Below are positions 35,605 through 51,054 of a DNA stretch of 64,000 bases, piece by piece (within the stretch, counting starts at the first letter, position 1; each line of letters opens with the position of its first letter). The stretch is taken from the NCBI RefSeq assembly GCF_051622035.1, contig NC_135360.1, positions 1,670,001 to 1,734,000 of the forward strand, read 5' to 3'. This DNA comes from Arctopsyche grandis. Its lineage: Eukaryota; Arthropoda; Insecta; Trichoptera; Hydropsychidae. The translations under genes and the position numbers were made by a program. The notes under the pieces were generated by a model. The model was not told the DNA's origin, ran no database searches, and saw only the letters and a program-made list of their open reading frames with translations.

Positions 35605-35757
35605 TAGAGGTAGGATAGGGAGCGTGCTTTTTCCAGAAATCGGGGTGGTTTGGCTCTATTTACAAAGCTAGAGTGCAAAAAAAGGTTCGGCGAAGCTTTA
35701 ACTAAGCATTTACAACAATTAAACAATGAACGGCACGCTTTGGGTCCGCTCACTACA
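35605..35757 (+). mobile_element. hAT mini-element 2 of 3
   Basis: It starts TAGAGGTAGGATAGG and is bounded on both sides by GTCATCAC (35597-35604, 35758-35765). Its right part (GCATTTACAA, AACAATGAACGGC) resembles the 45339 and 51055 relatives. Confidence 0.6.
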
Positions 35758-35765
35758 GTCATCAC

Positions 35766-35848
35766 TAGAGGTCGGAATCTGAAGGGGCTGTTTATTGTTC
35801 AAAGATTGTAAATGCATTGTTTCCGGCCCCTTCAGATTCCGACCTCTA
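35766..35848. mobile_element. hAT mini-element 3 of 3, near-complete hairpin
   Basis: Perfect 23-bp inverted ends begin TAGAGGTCGGAATCTGAAGG. GTCATCAC flanks both sides (35758-35765, 35849-35856). It is 83 bp. Confidence 0.9.
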
Positions 35849-36321
35849 GTCATCACTGGCAAAACGCATTGATCGAAAACCTTTTTCTTTAGAGAGGGGC
35901 ATTTTTGATTTAAAAAAAAATTCATTCGTCCAAATGCACTCCATCCTAATTTCATACGTCTCATTATCTCTTCATCTTTACTAACGGACATGTTAATTAT
36001 TTGACCTGAATATAAATATTTTTTTACTACTTCTACTGGTTTTTCATCTAATGAGATGCTTACTTTAATCTAATATATAATTTGGAAAGAGACTTTGTAT
36101 ATATGTATGTATGTATGTACATATGTATCCTTCGTTCGTAGAAATCCGTGACGTTATCGAACAAATAATTCACTTTTTTCCGATTCAAAGTTACCGGGGG
36201 CGTAGGCGCCGAGGGCAAAGCCCTAGGGCTCCGCTCCCTAGGGGGTGCAGACGCCGGAGGTGTACATATATTTTTTTATTAGAGACTTACTATATATGTT
36301 TGTTTGTTCGTGACAGTCAAT

Positions 36322-38742
36322 TTAATAAAAAAAATTCGGATGTGACCAACCCATGACTTTATCTATGTATTTGATGAATATAAGAAGGTTACAAAACAAA
36401 ATTCGATATTGAACTGATGACTATGATAGCGATACAAATTGAGCGCAAATGTATGGAAACTTGCACAAAACAAAAGATCTACTTCCGGTTGTCAGATTTT
36501 GTTCAAATTTTTTTTATTACTAAAAATCACTATCAGTATTATACTCATTAAATATCAAGAAAATAAAAATAATTTTAAAGGTCAAAATAAAATAATGAAA
36601 TATTGTTTTAAAAAAAAATACTACTTCCGGTTTACAAATTCTGACCAAAACCCTTTCAGCTCTAAGTTAGTACATAAAGGATAGAAATATAAATTTTCAG
36701 CTTAATACGTTCAGGGGTGCGGACAGAGTAGTGGGCACAACATTTTTGACCTTTCTACGAGGAAAAAAATCCCACTTCTGGTTCATTAAATAAAGTAATT
36801 TTTTTTTTATTTTTACTTAAAATCACTATTTTTATTATACACATTAAATATCAAGAAGCTTAAAACAATTTAAAAGGTCAAAATAAAATAATGAAAAAAT
36901 AATGAAATATTGTTTTTAAAAAAAATACTACTTCCGGTTTACGAATTCTGACCAAAACCCTACCAGCTCTAAGTTAGTACATAAAGGATAGAAATATAAA
37001 TTTTCAGCTTAATACGTTCAGGGGTGCGGACAGAGTAGTGGGCACAACATTTTTGACCTTTCTACGAGGAAAAAAATCCCACTTCTGGTTCATTAAATAA
37101 AGTAATTTTTTTTTTATTTTTACTTAAAATCACTATTTTTATTATACACATTAAATATCAAGAAGCTTAAAACAATTTAAAAGGTCAAAATAAAATAATG
37201 AAAAAATAATGAAATATTGTTTTTAAAAAAAATACTACTTCCGGTTTACGAATTCTGACCAAAACCCTACCAGCTCTAAGTTAGTACATAAAGGATAGAA
37301 ATATAAATTTTCAGCTTAATACGTTCAGGGGTGCGGACAGAGTAGTGGGCACAACATTTTTGACCTTTCTACGAGGAAAAAAATCCCACTTCTGGTTCAT
37401 TAAATAAAGTAATTTTTTTTTTATTTTTACTTAAAATCACTATTTTTATTATACACATTAAATATCAAGAAGCTTAAAACAATTTAAAAGGTCAAAATAA
37501 AATAATGAAAAAATAATGAAATATTGTTTTTAAAAAAAATACTACTTCCGGTTTACGAATTCTGACCAAAACCCTACCAGCTCTAAGTTAGTACATAAAG
37601 GATAGAAATATAAATTTTCAGCTTAATACGATCAGGGGTGCGGACAGAGTAGTGGGCACAACATTTTTGACCTTTCTACGAGGAAAAAAATCCCACTTCC
37701 GGTTCATTAAATTAAGTAATTTTTTTTTTATTTTTACTTAAATCACTATTTTTATTATACACATTAAATATCAAGAAGCTTAAAACAATTTAAAAGGTCA
37801 AAATAAAATAATGAAAAAATAATGAAATATTGTTTTTAAAAAAAATACTACTTCCGGTTTACGAATTCTGACCAAAACCCTACCAGCTCTAAGTTAGTAC
37901 ATAAAGGATAGAAATATAAATTTTCAGCTTAATACGTTCAGGGGTGTGGACAGAGTAGTGGGCACAACATTTTCAACCTTTCTAAGTGAAAAAAATCCCA
38001 CTTCCGGTTTATAAAATTTAATAATTTTTTTTCATTTTCATCAAATTACAACAAGAATTATACTTGAATTTTTTTGTGACGAACACACATGTTTAAGGGG
38101 TCGAAAAAAATAGTGGAAGAAAAATCGAACAAGAGTAAACTGCTACTTCCGGTTGACGGATGCTAACTAAATTTTATAATTAACTTGGTATTAAACTTAA
38201 ACTTCTAGATATGAAATTTCAGTTCAATAAACCAAAAGGTTTCTGAAAAAAACATAAAAAACTTCGATTCTCTAGAGTAAAAGTACTACTTCCGGTTCAG
38301 ATAGAAATATTTAAAAAATATGAAGTTATAAAAACTATTATTTGTATCATATTTAAAAAAAATTCAGTCCGATTCAGTTAGTGGTTTGGGAGATAATTGA
38401 ATTCAAAAACTTAAAAAAAGAGGACACCTATAAGGCGAGGTACCATTTCCGGTCAACTTAAAAATTTGAAAAAAATTTACGTCGTGTCGATAAGAATTTC
38501 AGTAACCGATACTAAGTTTCAGTTCGATAGGACTAACGGTGTTAAAAATATCCCCAAAATACACACCCACACAGACACACACACAGACACACACACACAC
38601 ACACACACACACATTTTTTCTAGATCATGAAAACGTGATCAGTGATCGATTCTGAGTTCGAATCAGTCAAAATCTCGAGTTCGAATTTTCGCATGATCAC
38701 AAAACTTCATCTATTGTTACTACGTACATAGATAAAGTAAAA
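36322..38742 (-). repeat. ACCGGAAGT-ladder repeat, copy B (14 boxes; 307-bp dimer array)
   Basis: On the plus strand the boxes read ACTTCCGGT or close variants (some ACTTCTGGT; 38445 is ATTTCCGGT) at 36481, 36623, 36773, 36930, 37081, 37237, about 37388, 37544, 37695, 37850, 38000, 38145, 38288 and 38445. Spacing is 142-157 bp. Between 36623 and 37850 the array is a nearly identical dimer with period 307, 307, 307, 306. The outer monomers are diverged and match copy A in reverse order. The terminal motifs are ACTTTATCTATGTA (36355) and TACATAGATAAAGT (38727). It is non-coding. Confidence 0.9.
38561..38613. repeat. (AC)n microsatellite
   Basis: AC repeats with AGAC and CCAC interruptions. It lies inside ladder copy B and corresponds to a GTGTGTCTGTGT tract in copy A (about 5295-5330). 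Confidence 0.9.
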
Positions 38743-38869
38743 ACAAACGAGTATTCAAATAAATTTATATAAAATAAAACTTTTGAAATAAATTTAATAA
38801 AATGTTTACTATGTATTAGATTAGTTATGTTTAAGCGGTTTATATTATAAATACCGAGCGAATTATTGA

Positions 38870-41150
<2,281 letters not shown>

Positions 41151-41160
41151 AACAGTCTTT

Positions 41161-41640
41161 TTTTTTTTTTTTTTTTTTTTATTTATTTATTTATTTAAAG
41201 TTTGGACCGTTGTAGCATTACAGGAATTCCTAATGCGCCACAATGGTCAAAAATATAACAGAAAAGACAAGAAACAAAATAATAAATTAGACATAACAAA
41301 AACAAAACATATATATACACAAACAACTAAAAATAATAATTATTATTATTATATATCGTTTATCGTCTTGAATGTTTACAAGGTTTTTGTATTTCGTAAT
41401 ATTCTTTCTCGATTATGATTTTCAAGTTATGAATTCCATAAGTCCTCACCAGATAGAGTTTCAAAATTTGTCATCCGGACTGACCGAAACCAATCACGAC
41501 AAGCAAATAATACACCACCACCACGTCGATCTACTCTATCGCGACGATGCAGCCTCCAGGAAGAATCAAAAATTTCAGCATCAAAGAATGATGAAGTCAA
41601 CCATGTTTCCGTTAGTGCTACCATATCATCACAAAATATA
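41161..41640 (-). pseudogene. LINE with internal deletion: endonuclease start joined to 3' tail
   Basis: The minus strand at 41624-41427 reads ALTETWLTSSFFDAEIFDSS, then RRDRVDRRGGGVLFACR, the N-terminal APE endonuclease motifs of I/Jockey/CR1-group LINEs. After about 180 bp it passes to the conserved 3' hairpin (41203-41250) and a poly(A) tail (T-run 41158-41180 on plus). The rest of the endonuclease and all of the RT are missing. Confidence 0.75.
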
Positions 41641-41935
41641 AAAAAAACAGTAAAAATTAAACAATTTGTTATTGTCTAGCTCCTTTTGGTTTCAAAATAA
41701 GAAAGAGTCTAGATGAAACTTAAGAATTAAAAAAAATGTTAATTTTAGATAACAAAAAAACGTAATAAAAAGACAGTCATTGATGCTAAAATTGGTAAAA
41801 ATATGTAGAGAAACATAAAACATACGTCGAGAAATAAAATATGTATGTATATAATTTCTAATCATTGAGAAGATTTAATTTTAAAATTAACATTTTTTTT
41901 CATATGTACATAGTATTAATTAGATCTCATATTAA

Positions 41936-42196
41936 CCCTTTCCACTCGTATTTTTTTTTTGTGTAGGGGTAGCCCCAGCTCGTAATTAATTTCGTGCGTT
42001 TTTCAGGATTCATAGTCAAAATTTAAAATGAAAATAAACTAATTATAAAAATATTTATTATAGTATGCATATTGTGTAAATATGCACAGTATAATAATTA
42101 GCAAAAATAATTAATCGAACATAATACATGGTATATAGAGTTTAAAGTTTTGGAGTGGAACGCAAAATCAGTTTGGCGACATACGAACGGAAAGGG
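41936..42196. mobile_element. TTAA-flanked (piggyBac-type) mini-element, 261 bp
   Basis: TTAA flanks both sides (41932-41935, 42197-42200). The inverted ends are CCCTTTCCRYTCGTAT. No coding sequence is present. A half-site of this type also appears at 51888. Confidence 0.8.
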
Positions 42197-42200
42197 TTAA

Positions 42201-43080
42201 ACAAAGCTTTTTAAACTGTAGTACAAGTGCTGTCGAAGCAATTAAATTTGCTGTAGATATTCCACTTTGTCATTATTTGCTAATCACTCAATTACATTGC
42301 GGTAAACAAATTTTAAAGCAAACTCTTGCGATGATTTAGCAAACTCTTGCGATGACTCAATAATTTTTGTCGCGGTTGTGGTAGAGAGTGCGTCGTCAGA
42401 TTGAACTGGTCAATGTTTCAAAAAAGTAAACATTGAACACAGACTTCACTCCCTAATTTCTAGTTCGAGTTCATATTTTTCTTTTACGGATCTAGTTTTC
42501 TTGTCACAATTGAAATTTTGTCATATGTTTTCAAATGCTATCGCAAAAACGAATAAACATGGAAAAGATCAGGCCACTTCAATAGAGCGCTTTAAGTCAT
42601 AGATGTATAATACATAGATACGCCCTCACGCTTTATGCCGGTCCTTTATGCTGTGCTGGCGCATGCAAAATACATGGCGCATGCACACTTTCTCTCAGTA
42701 GCTAGTTAGCTTCTAAGAAGTAAGGAGAACTCCTGCCACAGGTGTTATTAAATGCATGCTTGTGGAAGTTACTAATGTTTAAATATTGTAATAGTTAATG
42801 ATGGTTTTATTATACGTAGTAACATACATTTGTAGTTTAATATAGTGTGTATAGCTAAATATTTTTTTCTTAATATGGCTTTATTAGTTTGGTTTACTGT
42901 CACGCGGAATGTCCAATAAAATAAAATTCCCAACTTCCCCGCTAGTTAAACCCCCCGCACCCCTCAGTAAGTAGCGACAAGATCTCCGACCAAAATTGCT
43001 CTTAATGGCTTATCTATGTATTATATATATTAAAGTACAAACCTAGAGAAGCAGCTTCAGCTGGTCGGTTACGGCTTCTT
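42201..43080. other. No gene seen
   Basis: It includes a CATGCGCC/GGCGCATG palindromic patch near 42655-42690. No frame with recognisable motifs. Confidence 0.45.
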
Positions 43081-43092
43081 CAATGATCTCCT

Positions 43093-43781
43093 ATGTCCCA
43101 AAATGTTATTTTTGCGGTGAAATTTCAATCATGGGAGAAGAAAAAAATCACAAGGACCAAAGTTTTAGTGAATAAGGGGAATGTTTTTGCTTTTCAGCAC
43201 CCAGATGTTCTCAATGTTCGGTTTCACACGAATGACCCTTTTTTGGGAATGAAAATGTTGGTTTACAGTTTGGCCTTTAGGCAAAAATTTATGGATGAAC
43301 CCCTGGCTATTAAAAAAGCAAATCAGCATGCTATTGTACTTGGATTTATTTGCTCATTCTGCGAGGTTTATCTTCAATCGAGTTTCGACCTTCCGAGAAC
43401 GCCTTAACCCACCTGAAAACCTTGACTGTCAAGTCACTTCTCCATAGGCCTGTTAAAGTTTTGCAAAAACTTCCATCGCATTGTGCCCGAACTGCCACTA
43501 GTGGTGCCAAAAAAAACTGGTTCATGAAAAAAATTGCTACAGACTACCAACCGACTCTACGGAGTTCAGACTCATTCAGACTCATTCATTTGGATGTCGG
43601 CCTGCCTCGCTTCCAGTGTTGCCAGATCTCACGCTGGTTCAGGGCGAAAACATACAGCGATGAACGGCACATCGCGTGCATGGCTCCTCGCCGTGGGTGG
43701 TCTCCTACATTTCTTCAAATATGGGATACACCGTTACCGATATCGATCGGTCAAGCAAGGATAAATACAAGCATACATTAA
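43093..43781 (+). other. Two overlapping open frames, coding status unknown
   Basis: Frames at 43093-43407 (104 codons) and 43350-43781 (143 codons) overlap. Their composition is less biased than most frames here (for example FLGMKMLVYSLAFRQKF), but I recognise no family. They may be a frameshifted transposon gene. The reverse-strand frame at 43786-44163 lies directly beyond. Confidence 0.25.
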
Positions 43782-43785
43782 ACTG

Positions 43786-44163
43786 TTAATACATTAAACA
43801 ATGGCAGGTTTCTAAAAAACAAAACTGTTTCTTTAACATTAATATTAGATTTTGAACTGCAACAGATGGATTGAATAGTCTACTCGATGTTCGGAAGAAT
43901 AGATTTGTCTCATTTAGACTTGAGTGCGAGTCTAGTTTTAAGAAGCTTTTTTGAGCAGCCTTTTGGATACACAGCTCCAACTGTCTTCTTTTGTTCAGTT
44001 CAGTAGTAGACAAAAGCAGTTGCTTGGTTTCGACAGGAAAAATACCGTCTATGGTAAACTGCAAGCTCTGTTTTATTCCCTCAATTTCTTCACAATGAAT
44101 AAATGGGTTAAGGGATAGGAAGACCCTTCTAAATTGTCTATTAATTTTAGAAATTTTATGCAA
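43786..44163 (-). CDS. Hypothetical ORF, possibly transposon-derived
   Basis: 125 codons starting MHKISKINRQFRRVF. The product is Leu/Lys/Gln-rich with a predicted helical stretch (TTELNKRRQLELCIQKAAQK). No motif is recognised and no splice sites are obvious. The upstream sequence has TTAGCAT repeats (44185-44240). It could be a fragment of a transposase. Confidence 0.25.
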   Translation of the reverse strand: MHKISKINRQFRRVFLSLNPFIHCEEIEGIKQSLQFTIDGIFPVETKQLLLSTTELNKRRQLELCIQKAAQKSFLKLDSHSSLNETNLFFRTSSRLFNPSVAVQNLILMLKKQFCFLETCHCLMY

Positions 44164-44169
44164 ATTTCA

Positions 44170-44919
44170 CTTTTGTTTGTTATTTTAGCATATTTTCACA
44201 TATTTTACGAGTTTAGCATCTATTAGCATGTATTCAGAATTTTACCATCAATTAAGCGTTAATAGCAAAATACGTGTCTCTATATATTACATACATACAT
44301 ATATGTAGCATTGTAATGTATGGAATGGTAGGTAGGTATGTATGTATGTATTTGTAGACATTGAGAATCAGATATCAAAACAAAATCATCTTAACTGTTG
44401 TAAATCATTCGTCCGTTTTATATCCTGCCCACTTGTTGTGTATTTAAGACACTCACTCAATGGAACTCCCCTCCCTCTCAAATAGCATACCTATGCATTC
44501 AATCAAAAATTATATCCTTTTACTTATGTACATATGTACATATTTTATCTACATACTCGTATATGAATATACATGCATACATACGTACGTACATATGTAT
44601 GTTCATAGTTAGGTACATACATATGTATGTATATGTATGTGTAATACTTACAGCCACTTTAATTGTACAATAGCTTAATTGTAGGTACACACTTACCTAT
44701 TAATGAATTTAACGATTCAAAAGTGAGTTACGGCCAAAACGTTCACAAATTAGATTAATTCGCAGTTCAGGGACATTGTCATACACATCGATTATCTCGA
44801 ATGAAGCGTCCATCTATCTTACACTTGTTATCTACATATTTATTACACATGTATGTAATATTGCGTATGATATTGTATATATAACATATTATATGTATGT
44901 AGGTATAATTATTATACTA
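44170..44919. other. No gene seen
   Basis: AT-rich with dense TACATA/TATGTA palindromes at 44520-44640. Confidence 0.5.
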
Positions 44920-45264
44920 CTAGTTGTTTTACCCGGCTTCGCTCAGTGTTTGTAATATAAACAGCTTAAACATGGCGAATCCAATAGTAAATATTCATTT
45001 GTTTTTTTATTAAATTTATTTGAATCGAAAAAAAATATTCAACCAATCGAATCGTCATAGAAACTGACTTGTTTTCGATTTCCAACCAACTATGGTTTCA
45101 AACTTACAAAGTCTCATTCGAAATTATATATTAGATGTATTATACATATATTATACCATAATCCGACGGCTCCCTGTGTCCATGTTGTCATGGAAATTTT
45201 GACTTGTTTTCGAAGTTCCTAACCAACAATACTTACAAAGTCTCTTTCGAAATTATATATTAGA
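44920..45264 (-). mobile_element. Helitron, 345 bp, with a duplicated 5' end
   Basis: On the minus strand it starts TCTAATATATAATTTCGAAA after a host A and ends CGAAGCCGGGTAAAACAACTAG before a host T. A second copy of the 5' start lies inside at about 45118-45134, so it is a fusion or nested pair. Confidence 0.75.
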
Positions 45265-45338
45265 TGTTACATAATATGAACATACATACATACATACATA
45301 TATGTATGTATGTAAAAATATTACACCCATCTTATAAA

Positions 45339-45705
45339 TAGAGGTAGGATAGTCGGGGACGCGACAATTGGTGATATAACATATAATACAATAAAAAGTT
45401 ACTTTTTCCATTAAAATAGGAAAATTTAGGATTTTTGAACATTTTGTCGCTTGAACATTATTTCCGTCGACATTTTGTCGCGTGAACATTTTGTCGCGGG
45501 TACATCTTGTCGCGTGAACATTTTGTCGCAGGTACATTTTGTCAGTGCACTAATTTTCGGGTACATTTTGTCGTTGAACCTTTTGGACTTGCACCAATTG
45601 TCGTGTAACCAGGATAGTCACAGTGCTATCCATTGTTCGGCAAACCTTTAACAATGCATTTACAACCTTTGAACAATACACGGCCCCCACAGGCTCCGGT
45701 GACTA
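45339..45705 (+). mobile_element. hAT mini-element with internal 17-bp minisatellite
   Basis: It starts TAGAGGTAGGATAGTC and ends CTCCGGTGACTA. An exact 8-bp duplication CTTATAAA flanks it (45331-45338, 45706-45713). The centre (about 45434-45606) has about ten degenerate copies of a 17-bp unit GTGAACATTTTGTCGCG. The 102-bp element at 51055-51156 has the same ends without the array. Confidence 0.9.
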
Positions 45706-45713
45706 CTTATAAA

Positions 45714-46962
45714 ACTATTCGCATAATATAGAAAAAAATCGTATACGAGTTACATATATGTACATAGTAGGTACTTATACGATAGGAGAAGTTTAGATCA
45801 TTAGTTCAACTCGAAATGAACCGTATCGGTTAAATCAATCCGGATATAACCAATTAAATAATATTGTCAAATCCCTTCGCTCTTCAATACTTACATTTAT
45901 GCACTTATTCTAGGTATGTATGTATGTATATATGTACATATGTATATATGTACATATGTATGTCACAAGCACATTGTACATATAATTCATAGTTTCTTAC
46001 AGAGTATGCATGATAAATAAAATAATCCCTTACTCTGAATATAAATTTATAGTCATCAATTATTAATATTTATTTATTTATTTATGCATATACGGCTGCA
46101 AGGACCATTAAACCATAATACAATAGAACATTAATATAAGAATAGAAAAATAGGAGTTTTAAACAATGAAGTGAATAAATAAATGAAATGAAAACAATAA
46201 AATAAAATACTTTTAGCCTTTGTAAATATTAGAGAAATGATAATGTAACAATTTTCTTAAATTTTGTTTACTATTATAATATTAAATAGATCAAATTGGC
46301 TAAAGTCGTTTCCCAATTTATGAAGTCTGGGTAACGTTGAATTTTTGTTAAAATTTGTGGTATAATTTTGGATTTGGAATAAATAGTTGCATTTGGTAAA
46401 TCTCCCCGGTGTATGGTAATATGATAATATGTGTATATTACCTACCCCAAATTTTCATTTTTTTTTTGTTGAGCCGTTAACGGCCTTGGTTTCATTGAAT
46501 GGATATAATATAAAACACCATCTAGTGTGAAACTGTGGTTGTTGCGAGGAAATTCGGAGAGAAAAGATTTTTCGTTAAAAATCCAAAGAGTTTCTTCAAC
46601 AAGCGACGCCATTAATAATCCGCCATAAAAATAATTTGAAAAGTTTAAGATCTTTGTTCACGTCTAAGATTTATTTGCCCTTCGATAATACGTACGCACG
46701 TACAAAAAAAAAACATAAAACATGAAACAATAGACATTATATAATACATTTAGTTAGAAAAGAAATGTGAAAAATGTAATATTCGATTATAATTCACAGT
46801 CGTAGATTTTCATGGATGCGAAACGATTACTCAAATCCTGAATAACTGTGCGAAACGCTTCTAACCAAATTCGTAAACTTCACTTTTGTAATTCTTCACT
46901 CGGTGGGTGGAAAAATGTGCAGCTGGGCAAGGCTGTGGCAAATAAATCGTAATTATTATATA
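45714..46962. other. No gene seen
   Basis: AT-rich sequence with palindromic TACATA/TATGTA runs near 45915-45965. No motif-bearing frame. Confidence 0.5.
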
Positions 46963-48059
46963 CTAGCTGTACCCGGCTTCGCTCGGTATTTGTAATATAA
47001 ACCGCTTAAACATGACTAATCTAATACTAAGCCCGCTTTAAAGGTCAAGGACCCTTAACCCTTAAAGCCCTCAACATGATGCCACGACCCCCCCCCCTGA
47101 CGAATACAGTCTAAGAGACCCTTTCGTCGGAGAACGAGACGGTTGTTCATGAATATCGCACAAGAACAACCGCACATCACTGTTCTATCAAAAAAAATCA
47201 CACTGTACATAACCAAGTACAAAATAAACAACAACGCATGAACACATAAAGCGCGCATGCGTTAGGAAATATTACCTGAAATGTGCCGTGCAAATGCACG
47301 CACACCTCAAGTAAACATACATGCATGTATGTTTATGCGTGCATAAGGACGCATACACACACAAAAACAACAAATATATACACACACCTAAACAGCAAAC
47401 GCACACACACACACACACACATTCACAGAATAAAAAAAAATAAAAAATGAACTCATAAATGCTTTTGCAATTAAGTGGAGAAGTAGCATCCAGGAGAACA
47501 CAGCTTCCCAAAGCATTCCGCGAACTTTTCATGACTACTCTAATAGTAAACATTTTACTAAATTTATTTGAATAGTTTTATTTTATATAAATTTATTTGA
47601 ATACTCATTTGTTTTTTTTATTAAATTGACTGTCACGAACAAACAAACATATAGTAAGTCTCTTATAAAAAATTATATGTACACCCCCGGCGTCTGCGCT
47701 CCTTAGGGCTCCGCCCTCGGCGTCTGCGCCCCCTAGAGCTCCGACCTCGGCGTCTGCGCCCCTTAGGGCTCCGCCCTCGGCCTAAGGGGCAGAGCCCTAG
47801 GGCTTCGTCCCTGACATCTGTGTCTCCTAGGGCTCCACCCCCGACGTCTGCACCCCCAAGAAACCCCCCCCGGACGTCTGCTAGGGCTTCGCCCTCCGCG
47901 CCTACGCCCCCGGGAACTTCGAATACTTTGAATGGGAAAAAAGCGAATTATTTGTTCGATGACATCACGGATTTCTACGAACGAAGGATACATACATACA
48001 TACATGCATACATACAGACATATGTATATACAAAGTCTCTTTCCAAATTATATATTAGA
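46963..48059 (-). mobile_element. Helitron, about 1.1 kb, with GC-rich minisatellite
   Basis: On the minus strand it starts TCTAATATATAATTTGGAAA after a host A (48060 side) and ends CGAAGCCGGGTACAGCTAG before a host T. The centre at about 47690-47930 consists of GGCGTCTGCGCC and CCTTAGGGCTCCGCCCTCGG repeats. A block at about 47030-47530 has no counterpart in the copy at 36069 and may be a further insertion. No Rep/helicase is encoded. Confidence 0.75.
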
Positions 48060-48226
48060 TTTATGTGGATATGAGTACATACTTATGCATATTGTAAGAA
48101 ATTACATTCACGATTTTTCTTTCTCGAGTTTCTTGAGAGATTTCACGACGTTAAAAAAATACTAATTAAAGTTGTTTTGAGAACGAATACGAGTCTTCTT
48201 CTTCTTTTTGTAATGCCGAATCCGTA

Positions 48227-48421
48227 TTAGGATGTAGGCGTATTTTTCTTTGGCAAGGGAATAAATGTCGACTGCAACCATTCTTGACGGATTTTACCAG
48301 TCTCATATATTTGATTGAAAAGTATCGTCAATATTTGAATGCATTCAACACCCAATAATTTTAATAATCGAGTACGAGTAGGAAATATTACATGGTTTGC
48401 TCTAAAAATGGATACGTCCAA
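48227..48421 (-). pseudogene. RTE-type LINE reverse-transcriptase fragment
   Basis: The minus frame reads LGVECIQILTILFNQIYETG, then KIRQEWLQSTFIPLPKKNTP. This matches the region just before RT motif 1 in insect RTE LINEs (LFNxIYETGxIPxEWLxSxFIPLPKK). Both sides are truncated. Confidence 0.75.
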
Positions 48422-48429
48422 AAAGAGTA

Positions 48430-50640
<2,211 letters not shown>

Positions 50641-50812
50641 CGGGCCGGAATGTGAAATGCCGGAATACGCAAATATCGGAAGGCAAAGATCGAAAATCGA
50701 AAGATCTTAAGTCGAAAGATCAAAAAAAAAGGGTGCATGGTAAACGGTACATACTCACTTAATTTGCGCGAGCAGGATACATGCGTTTTCCGGTATTTCA
50801 CATGCCGGCCCG
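50641..50812. mobile_element. CGGGCCGG-ended inverted-repeat element, 172 bp
   Basis: The ends are inverted repeats of about 31 bp beginning CGGGCCGGMATGTGAAATRC. TCA flanks both sides, a possible 3-bp duplication. An inner GATCGAAAATCGAAAGATC stretch repeats. The superfamily is not identified. Confidence 0.75.
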
Positions 50813-51054
50813 TCACAGAGACCGCTTTAATATATAAGATTATTTAAATTTTTTCGGATAATAAAAGTAGTCATTCGAGTATATATTTTCAATTCAAATC
50901 GAGAATGAGAATTTGGCGTATATTGAATTAAATCTACATACATAGTATTATTATATGTAATATCATACATATGTATGTATGTACATGCAATATGCATGAT
51001 GGAATATTGCTCGAAATACTTTTACGATATAATTTGTAATTTCATAGTAATGAC

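Larger units (their letters stand above)
35105..36068 (-). pseudogene. RTE-type LINE, C-terminal end of ORF2 (interrupted)
   Basis: The minus strand from 36068 to 35857 reads SISLDEKPVEVVKKYLYSGQ, then SKDEEIMRRMKLGWSAFGRM and KVFDQCVLPVMT. After three mini-element insertions it resumes at 35484 with TLNAKMLHKVQC, then MLGILRKDGKRNTWVRS, RVKRLKWQWVGHMARR and GRWVDEIRKLYGVRWMRVAQ. These are the thumb and C-terminal region of insect RTE LINEs (motif VLPVxTYGAETWTL split exactly at the insertions). The upstream side is cut by a Helitron starting at 36069. Catalytic RT motifs are absent. Confidence 0.8.
36069..38862 (+). mobile_element. Helitron carrying a GC minisatellite and a ladder repeat; 3' end truncated
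   Basis: It starts TCTAATATATAATTTGGAAA after a host A, inside the RTE LINE. A GC-rich stretch (36190-36262: GCCCTAGGGCTCCGCTCCCT and similar) follows, then the ladder repeat at 36322-38742. It then resumes with TTTAAGCGGTTTATATTATA and CCGAGCGAA, where the 3' end (AGCCGGGTAAATCCACTAG) is lost. It is the same family as the minus-strand Helitron at 46963-48059. Confidence 0.7.

Noticed and set aside
36300-38750. Possible DINE-type Helitron central tandem repeats
   Set aside because: The array lies inside a Helitron and the period is similar, but copy A (970-6362) occurs without Helitron borders and has its own shared ends, so it is treated as an independent repeat.
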